Below are positions 59,142 to 64,000 of a DNA stretch of 64,000 nucleotides, one piece after another. The position numbers and the translations under genes are program-made. The stretch's first letter is position 1; each line of letters begins with the position of its first letter. Origin of the DNA: Persicobacter psychrovividus (GTDB lineage Bacteria; Bacteroidota; Bacteroidia; Cytophagales; Cyclobacteriaceae); contig NZ_AP025292.1 of the NCBI RefSeq assembly GCF_036492425.1, positions 682,001 through 746,000 of the forward strand. Reading direction: 5' to 3'. The notes beneath the pieces are model-generated. The model worked only from the letters and a program-made list of their open reading frames with translations, was not told the origin of the DNA and ran no database searches.

Positions 59142-61898
59142 TTAGAATAAATCTTGCCAGCTTCGGGTTCTGTTGATTTTCAGATCTCTCAACAAAGACG
59201 ATTTGGCGTTGATCGTGATATTGTAAGACTGATATGCTCCAAAAGGAATCCAGTTGAAGGACATCTGCCAACAGTGTAAATCCCTGTTCACGCCAATGTT
59301 GGTCTGGGTCATGGCCATGGCCTTGAAATCGTAACCTGAGCTGAAGTTGATCTTCCAGTGCTCGGTCAGGGTCAAATCTCCAGACATCCTGATGGCCTGC
59401 GTGGTGGTGGCATCTGCAAATCCCCGCTTATTATAAGTGAAATCATAATTCAGCCTCAAACTCCACGGAATGTCGAAGTCCACATAAGCGTCGGGGTTGG
59501 CAATCAGCCAGGCCTTGTCAGCAATATCGAGGTCGGAATCATCCACCCCTTTCTGGAATTTCTGTTCTTTCTCCCGCGCTTTAGGGTTCAGGTTGGTACT
59601 GAAACTCGCCCGAAAGGAGGACAGTGAACCAATACCATTACCAGATTTCCAGGCATATTCATTAATTCTTACCTGATCGACCCTTCTTTCACCAGTGTTG
59701 TCGACGTATTCATCGAGTAACTTGTAGGTGTATGGATCGACAGTGGCATTCAAACTGATGTTCAGTTTTTTGTTGAAAATAGCCGTCCTTGCCGCAATAT
59801 TGAAGTTCGACAGGTTAAAGGAGTCGGCAACAAAGTTGTAACCCGAACTGAACGAGAAGTTGTCCAGAATAGAAACCTTCTTGCTTTTTACGCCTGTAGA
59901 ATCCTTTTTGTCCAGCACCTTGGCTTCGAGAGTATTGGATAAGGAGAAGCTCATCGAGGCGGAATTACTCGCACTCGGTGTGCCGTAAGCATAACCCTGA
60001 TAGCGGGACAGCTTGCGGAATTCTCCTGGAGCAACCTGTACATCCTGATAGTACCCGTAGGAATCGTCTGTAAAGTCAGGTGCAGCACTAAAACTCACCG
60101 AAGGGGTCATCACGTGGCGAATGGCCTGTAAATTTCCACCTTTAAAATATTTGGTTCCATACAGACGGGTATTTACCGATACCGAAGCACTGTAATCATA
60201 TACCCTGTTGAAACCGCTCAATGTATCTACCTGTACCGCTTCCTGGGCAGGGATATAAGTGTAGTTCAGTGAGGATGCATAATCCCTTTCTGTGTAGTTC
60301 ATCGACGGCGATACCGTGAAGAAATTGAACAGATTAAAGGAGGTGGACACTGGAATGGTGTGCTTTACCCCAAACTGCCCCCTTGCCAAAAGTTGCGAAA
60401 GGTTATCCTGGTTGAAGTCAATAATATCACCCGCATTAGGGTCTTCGTTCGCTATCGTAAACCCTGGGTTTGAACTGATCGCCTTATTGCTGAGCTGGTT
60501 GGTCATCACCCCGTTATAGTTCAGGTTGATTTTCTCATACCAGGTATCTCCCTTGCTGTTTTTTCCACGGAAGGGATAAATACGGTTCATTAAACTCCAC
60601 GAAAGATCGGGCAGGGTAAGATCCGTTTGTTTGGTCTGCACATTCTGGTTCACCCTTGCTGATGAACTGAAGTTGAAAACATTACCAATTTTACCAGAAT
60701 ACTGCACACTCGAGGTAAAGTTCTGGCTCAGGTTATTGTCCAAACCGCCCTGCCCGTAGCCAGGGTTAATTTGGTTGTAGTTATTCGACATCAGGTTTAC
60801 ATTGGCAGAGAAACGCCCCTGTCCTGGTCGGGATTTTGGACTGTGTCGCCACTGAAAACGGAAGGTGTTGGAGCTCCCTCCGTCGTTCAGGATACCATCC
60901 AGGCTGTTGTTTACCTGATATTCTATATTTACACCACCATCATAGCGGTAACGGTCACGGTAAGTGGATTCGGCACGGAAACCCCAGTCGCCTCGGGAAT
61001 AAATTGTTCCGTAGAGGGTAAGGTTGACGTAATCACTGATATCGAAGAAATAACCCGCATCCCTCAAAAAGAAACCCCGGTTACGCTCTTCCCCAAAAGA
61101 AGGAATCAAAATACCTGACGATCGCCGGTCGGGCATAGGGAACATCCCCAGCGGGAAAATCGCCGGCGTAGGAATATCCATGATATACACTTGGAAAGGT
61201 CCCGAAACGAGTTTGTTTCCCGGGATCATCTTAATCTTATTGGCCTCAATATAAAAGTGAGGGTGTGGTAAGTCACAGGTGGTGTACCGGGCATGATCCA
61301 CCATCAGCTCATCCTGAGGGTTTTTCATGATCGTGTCGCCATGAATAAAACCATCCTGCTGCTTGGTGATTACGCCGGTAATCATCGCTTTTTTGGAACC
61401 AAAGTTATAGGCCATGTTTTCTGTTTCGTAAACCTGCCCATCATCACTGAATACCGGTTTACCCTTCATGTTGCCCGTGGTGTCTTCCGTTCCTTCGGCA
61501 CGAACTAAATTTGTTGAATAATTGAGCTGAATATGATCTGCATCGAGCTTGATTTTACCATAATTAACGGCTCCTTCGCCGTACATTTCTACATCTTGAG
61601 TACGTAAGTTTAGCACCAAAGAATCCGTCGCACCATAATCAATCTTGGTCTGGATTGGCCCTTTGGGAATTCTTTGAAGAGAATCCGCCAAAGCGAGCGA
61701 GTCCATCGCAAGGCTGTCTAATGAGAGCGAGTCTGCAAGGGTGGAGTCAACAACAGTTGAGTCACTACGTAAATTATTTACAGGAATCTGGTAGCTTGTG
61801 TCGCTAATTGCTGCAATATTGAGCAAGGAGATCAAAGCTAACAGACATAGGTATTGGATTTTTTGCACTCCTATTTTTCCGTTTTTAGAAAAATTCAC
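59142..61898 (-). CDS. lptD: LPS-assembly protein LptD (OstA)
   Basis: A 918-residue outer membrane protein that, with LptE, inserts LPS into the outer leaflet. A signal region (about 13-35) and a Ser/Asp/Leu-rich low-complexity linker (DSLSLDSLAMDSLALADSLQ) precede the OstA/jelly-roll domain (about 95-260). The C-terminal barrel begins around FPMPDRRSSGILIPSFGEE, a typical LptD segment. Start: GTG at 61898, with another GTG at 61868 as an alternative. It is divergent from the amidase over 17 bp. The few Cys (TTCDLPHPH, HCWQM) differ from the E. coli disulfide arrangement. Confidence 0.88.
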   Translation of the reverse strand: MNFSKNGKIGVQKIQYLCLLALISLLNIAAISDTSYQIPVNNLRSDSTVVDSTLADSLSLDSLAMDSLALADSLQRIPKGPIQTKIDYGATDSLVLNLRTQDVEMYGEGAVNYGKIKLDADHIQLNYSTNLVRAEGTEDTTGNMKGKPVFSDDGQVYETENMAYNFGSKKAMITGVITKQQDGFIHGDTIMKNPQDELMVDHARYTTCDLPHPHFYIEANKIKMIPGNKLVSGPFQVYIMDIPTPAIFPLGMFPMPDRRSSGILIPSFGEERNRGFFLRDAGYFFDISDYVNLTLYGTIYSRGDWGFRAESTYRDRYRYDGGVNIEYQVNNSLDGILNDGGSSNTFRFQWRHSPKSRPGQGRFSANVNLMSNNYNQINPGYGQGGLDNNLSQNFTSSVQYSGKIGNVFNFSSSARVNQNVQTKQTDLTLPDLSWSLMNRIYPFRGKNSKGDTWYEKINLNYNGVMTNQLSNKAISSNPGFTIANEDPNAGDIIDFNQDNLSQLLARGQFGVKHTIPVSTSFNLFNFFTVSPSMNYTERDYASSLNYTYIPAQEAVQVDTLSGFNRVYDYSASVSVNTRLYGTKYFKGGNLQAIRHVMTPSVSFSAAPDFTDDSYGYYQDVQVAPGEFRKLSRYQGYAYGTPSASNSASMSFSLSNTLEAKVLDKKDSTGVKSKKVSILDNFSFSSGYNFVADSFNLSNFNIAARTAIFNKKLNISLNATVDPYTYKLLDEYVDNTGERRVDQVRINEYAWKSGNGIGSLSSFRASFSTNLNPKAREKEQKFQKGVDDSDLDIADKAWLIANPDAYVDFDIPWSLRLNYDFTYNKRGFADATTTQAIRMSGDLTLTEHWKINFSSGYDFKAMAMTQTNIGVNRDLHCWQMSFNWIPFGAYQSYNITINAKSSLLRDLKINRTRSWQDLF

Positions 61899-61915
61899 AA
61901 TTTTGTGTAAAGTTA

Positions 61916-62728
61916 ATGTGTTTATGCCATACCAAGCGAAAAAAATTGAAAAATCTTAGCATACTATTTTTACTCTCTATAGGATTTGTCCTGATGTCCT
62001 ATACGACCCTGAACACACATAGATACAGTGTGAAGACCGTTGTTATTGATGCCGGTCACGGTGGTAAGGATCAGGGAACCCATGGTAAACTCTTGAAGGA
62101 GAAAGATGTAGCGCTGAGTGTTGCATTGAAACTCGGCAAGATCATCAAGGAGAATTTACCCGATGTGAAGGTCATTTATACCCGGGATTCCGATCATTTT
62201 GTAGAATTAAACGATCGGGCGTTAATTGCCAATAAAAATAATGCTGACGTATTTATTTCTATTCACTGTAATTCTTCGCCTCATAACGATGGGGTTCACG
62301 GTACCGAAACCTACACGATGGGGCTGCATTCCAGCAAAGGCAACCTGAATGTGGCCATGCGGGAGAACAGTTCTATGCTTATGGAGGATGATTATAATAA
62401 TAATTATGATGGTTTTGATCCCAACTCTCCAGAATCGTATATATTATTTAACCTTTACTTGAGTGCATATTCGGACAATAGTCTTAATTTAGCATCGAAA
62501 ATTGAAGGTCAGTTTAAGCGAAGGGTTGGAAGACATAGCCGGGGAGTAAAACAAGCCGGTTTTGTAGTGTTGTGGAGAACCTCGATGCCGAGTGTTCTGG
62601 TGGAGACGGGATTCCTGAGTAACCCCAAAGAAGAAAAATATTTGGGAGACCCTTTGGGGCAGACCTATATCGCATCAGGTATCTATCGAGCCTTTCGTGA
62701 TTATAAAAAAGAGATAGAATCAATTTAA
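61916..62728 (+). CDS. N-acetylmuramoyl-L-alanine amidase (Amidase_3)
   Basis: A 270-residue zinc amidase that cleaves peptide stems from peptidoglycan. An N-terminal hydrophobic segment (SILFLLSIGFVLMSY) acts as a signal or anchor. Catalytic motifs are VVIDAGHGGKD (His), a Glu in DHFVELNDR, SIHCNSS (His), and VLVETGFLSN (Glu) in order. It may serve in daughter-cell separation. The ATG at 61916 is closest to lptD; a TTG at 61946 is a possible alternative. Confidence 0.92.
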   Translation: MCLCHTKRKKLKNLSILFLLSIGFVLMSYTTLNTHRYSVKTVVIDAGHGGKDQGTHGKLLKEKDVALSVALKLGKIIKENLPDVKVIYTRDSDHFVELNDRALIANKNNADVFISIHCNSSPHNDGVHGTETYTMGLHSSKGNLNVAMRENSSMLMEDDYNNNYDGFDPNSPESYILFNLYLSAYSDNSLNLASKIEGQFKRRVGRHSRGVKQAGFVVLWRTSMPSVLVETGFLSNPKEEKYLGDPLGQTYIASGIYRAFRDYKKEIESI

Positions 62729-62739
62729 TAAATTTAGTT

Positions 62740-63699
62740 TTGAGTAAATTTAAAAGTAAAGAACTGAAAGTGGGCGCAATGGTCGTCATTGCTTTTGCTT
62801 TATTATATGTCGGCTTGAGGTTTCTCAAAGGCATTAATTTCTTTTCCTCATCGAGGACCTATTATGCTGTTTATGAAAACGTAGATGGCCTGGTAGCTTC
62901 CAACCCTGTGATGGTCAATGGCCTGAATGTGGGAATGGTTTCTCATATCGACATTATGCACGATGAAGGCAATAAGCTGAAAGTAGAGTTATTGATAAAA
63001 AATGATGTGGCTATTGGCCCCAAGACCGTTGCTGAACTTTCCAGTAATGGACTGCTGGGCAGTAAAGTGATCAATCTAAATATTGAGCCTAATATCACCC
63101 AGCCTTTAGAGGATGGTTCGCGAGTGCTCTCGATGGCCGACAAACCTTTTACCGCACTGGTGGCTGATCAAGCCGCGCCTTTGGTGGAAAAGCTTGATAA
63201 ACTCATGACTGACTTTCAGGGCAGTGGGGCCGAAGCGAAAAACATGATGCACTCCTTTACAAAAACGTCTTCGAGTGTTGATTCTCTGATTGTGGCAAAC
63301 CAGGTAAAAATTACGCAGCTGGTGGGCAATTTGGCGCAAACAACCTACCTGCTGAACCGTTCCTTGGCGGATCTGCAACCTACTTTGGAAAACCTCAATA
63401 AGCTGAGCACTGATATGGCCAAAACAGACCTGTCGAAAACCGTGGAGGCACTGGATAAAAATCTGGCATCCTTGCAGGCAGTACTTGATAATGTGAACAA
63501 CGGCAATGGCAGTATGGGTAAACTGATGAAAGACGAACAGTTGTACAACAACGTCAATCATACGGTACAATCGATGGACAGCCTGCTGATGGACCTTAAA
63601 GCGCACCCAAAACGCTATGTACATTTTTCTGTTTTTGGAAAGAAGGATAAAGCACCCAAGGAAGTGAAAAGCGCCGTTGATACTGAAGCCGCAGAATAA
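62740..63699 (+). CDS. MCE/MlaD-family protein
   Basis: A 319-residue protein with one N-terminal membrane helix (about residues 11-28) and the MCE domain (about 35-115: VYENVDGLVASNPVMVNGLNVG and LLGSKVINL). A helical tail of about 190 residues follows. MlaD-type proteins form periplasmic hexamers that move phospholipids between inner and outer membranes with an ABC transporter; the ABC partners are not in the window. Start is a TTG at 62740, 12 nt after the amidase, so they share an operon. Confidence 0.9.
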   Translation: MSKFKSKELKVGAMVVIAFALLYVGLRFLKGINFFSSSRTYYAVYENVDGLVASNPVMVNGLNVGMVSHIDIMHDEGNKLKVELLIKNDVAIGPKTVAELSSNGLLGSKVINLNIEPNITQPLEDGSRVLSMADKPFTALVADQAAPLVEKLDKLMTDFQGSGAEAKNMMHSFTKTSSSVDSLIVANQVKITQLVGNLAQTTYLLNRSLADLQPTLENLNKLSTDMAKTDLSKTVEALDKNLASLQAVLDNVNNGNGSMGKLMKDEQLYNNVNHTVQSMDSLLMDLKAHPKRYVHFSVFGKKDKAPKEVKSAVDTEAAE

Positions 63700-63738
63700 G
63701 GCTTGTATTTGGCTTTAACGCATTTAAAATATTACATT

Positions 63739-63772
63739 AAAGGGTTTCTTGTCGTAAAGAAACCCTTTTTTG
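63739..63772 (+). terminator. Intrinsic terminator of the amidase-MCE operon
   Basis: AAAGGGTTTCTT/AAGAAACCCTTT perfect arms and a T-run. Confidence 0.92.
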
Positions 63773-63822
63773 ATTACATTGTTCTTTTTAATAAATGAGG
63801 GAGAACGACGGACTACGGTACA

Positions 63823-64000
63823 ATGGTGAATGAGCAAGAATTTAAGGCGATGGTATCGCTTTTGGATGATGAGGACCTGACGATCTCAGGGCAGATTTCT
63901 GATAAAATTATGTCGATGGGCACAGATGTGTTGCCTATGCTGGAACAGGCATGGACCGATGCGCCTTTTGATTCTCCTTTGCAAATGCGGGTGGGCGATA
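63823..64000 (+). CDS. Transglutaminase-like (SirB1-type) protein, N-terminal fragment
   Basis: The gene is cut by the right window edge; 59 residues are visible. The segments FKAMVSLLDDEDLTISGQ, SDKIMSMGTDVLP and LEQAWTDA resemble the start of Bacteroidota transglutaminase-like (SirB1-type) proteins, which contain a helical N-terminus. The catalytic domain lies outside, so the call is tentative. The ATG at 63823 follows a terminator and is the first in the frame. Confidence 0.55.
   Translation, partial: MVNEQEFKAMVSLLDDEDLTISGQISDKIMSMGTDVLPMLEQAWTDAPFDSPLQMRVGD

Overview
The window looks like a chromosomal segment of a Bacteroidota bacterium, most likely of the Cytophagales type. The evidence is the gene set (Kdo/heptose/lipid A genes, LptD, menaquinone prenyltransferase, PorT-like barrel, RAYT with REP repeats, many SPII lipoproteins), the lack of strong Shine-Dalgarno sequences, and several promoters of the Bacteroidota type (TTG, about 19 nt, TAnnTTTG). 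The genus cannot be fixed from the sequence. Most of the window is ordinary housekeeping DNA; the accessory parts are small islands of repeats, one IS element and several lineage-specific secreted proteins.

Layout. 1-2.3 kb: lpxB (cut by the window edge), queD, hldD. 2.4-8.3 kb: envelope and stress proteins, including a secreted phosphatase-like protein without its catalytic Cys, an MscS channel with a duplicated periplasmic domain and a POTRA-less Omp85 barrel. 8.7-10.2 kb: POT peptide transporter. 10.2-11.1 kb: RAYT transposase inside its REP repeats. 11.2-17.2 kb: IMPDH/GMP-reductase-family gene behind a leader that ends in a terminator, lipoprotein, msrB, cobalamin adenosyltransferase, ilvE, and prfB with a classical +1 programmed frameshift. 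17.2-17.8 kb: nested direct repeats, hairpins and a MITE-like element. 17.9-22.6 kb: MFS transporter and two related lipoproteins, the first split by an IS3-family element with a 3-bp target duplication. 22.6-23.2 kb: four tandem tRNA-Leu(UAG) genes. 23.3-33.2 kb: acyl-CoA dehydrogenase, orphan GAF/PAS membrane sensor, CYTH protein, P5C dehydrogenase, MazG-like, dtd, and small conserved proteins. 33.3-38.5 kb: Kdo pathway (kdsA-kdsB-kdsD on the minus strand, kdsC on the plus strand) around two further lipoproteins. 38.6-48.4 kb: argS, glutathione peroxidase, menA, an Fnr-like regulator and universal stress protein, Nudix, pyrE, a TIGR02757 protein and a PPO-like flavoprotein. 48.7-53.7 kb: a lineage-specific block of four exported proteins ending in a modular LRR protein. 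53.8-64 kb: SDR, sigma factor, PorT-like barrel, WD40-DivIVA-folB operon, phosphopantetheinyl transferase, lptD, amidase, MCE/MlaD protein and the start of a transglutaminase-like protein.

Functional theme: much of the window serves the outer membrane. HldD, LpxB and KdsABCD make heptose, lipid A and Kdo; LptD exports LPS; the MCE protein probably handles phospholipids; the amidase remodels peptidoglycan. No CRISPR array, prophage or recognisable defence island was found. The best candidates for undescribed biology are the 48.7-53.7 kb secreted cluster, the cysteine-less phosphatase-like protein, the leader upstream of the 11.3 kb gene, and the lipoprotein family disrupted by the IS.
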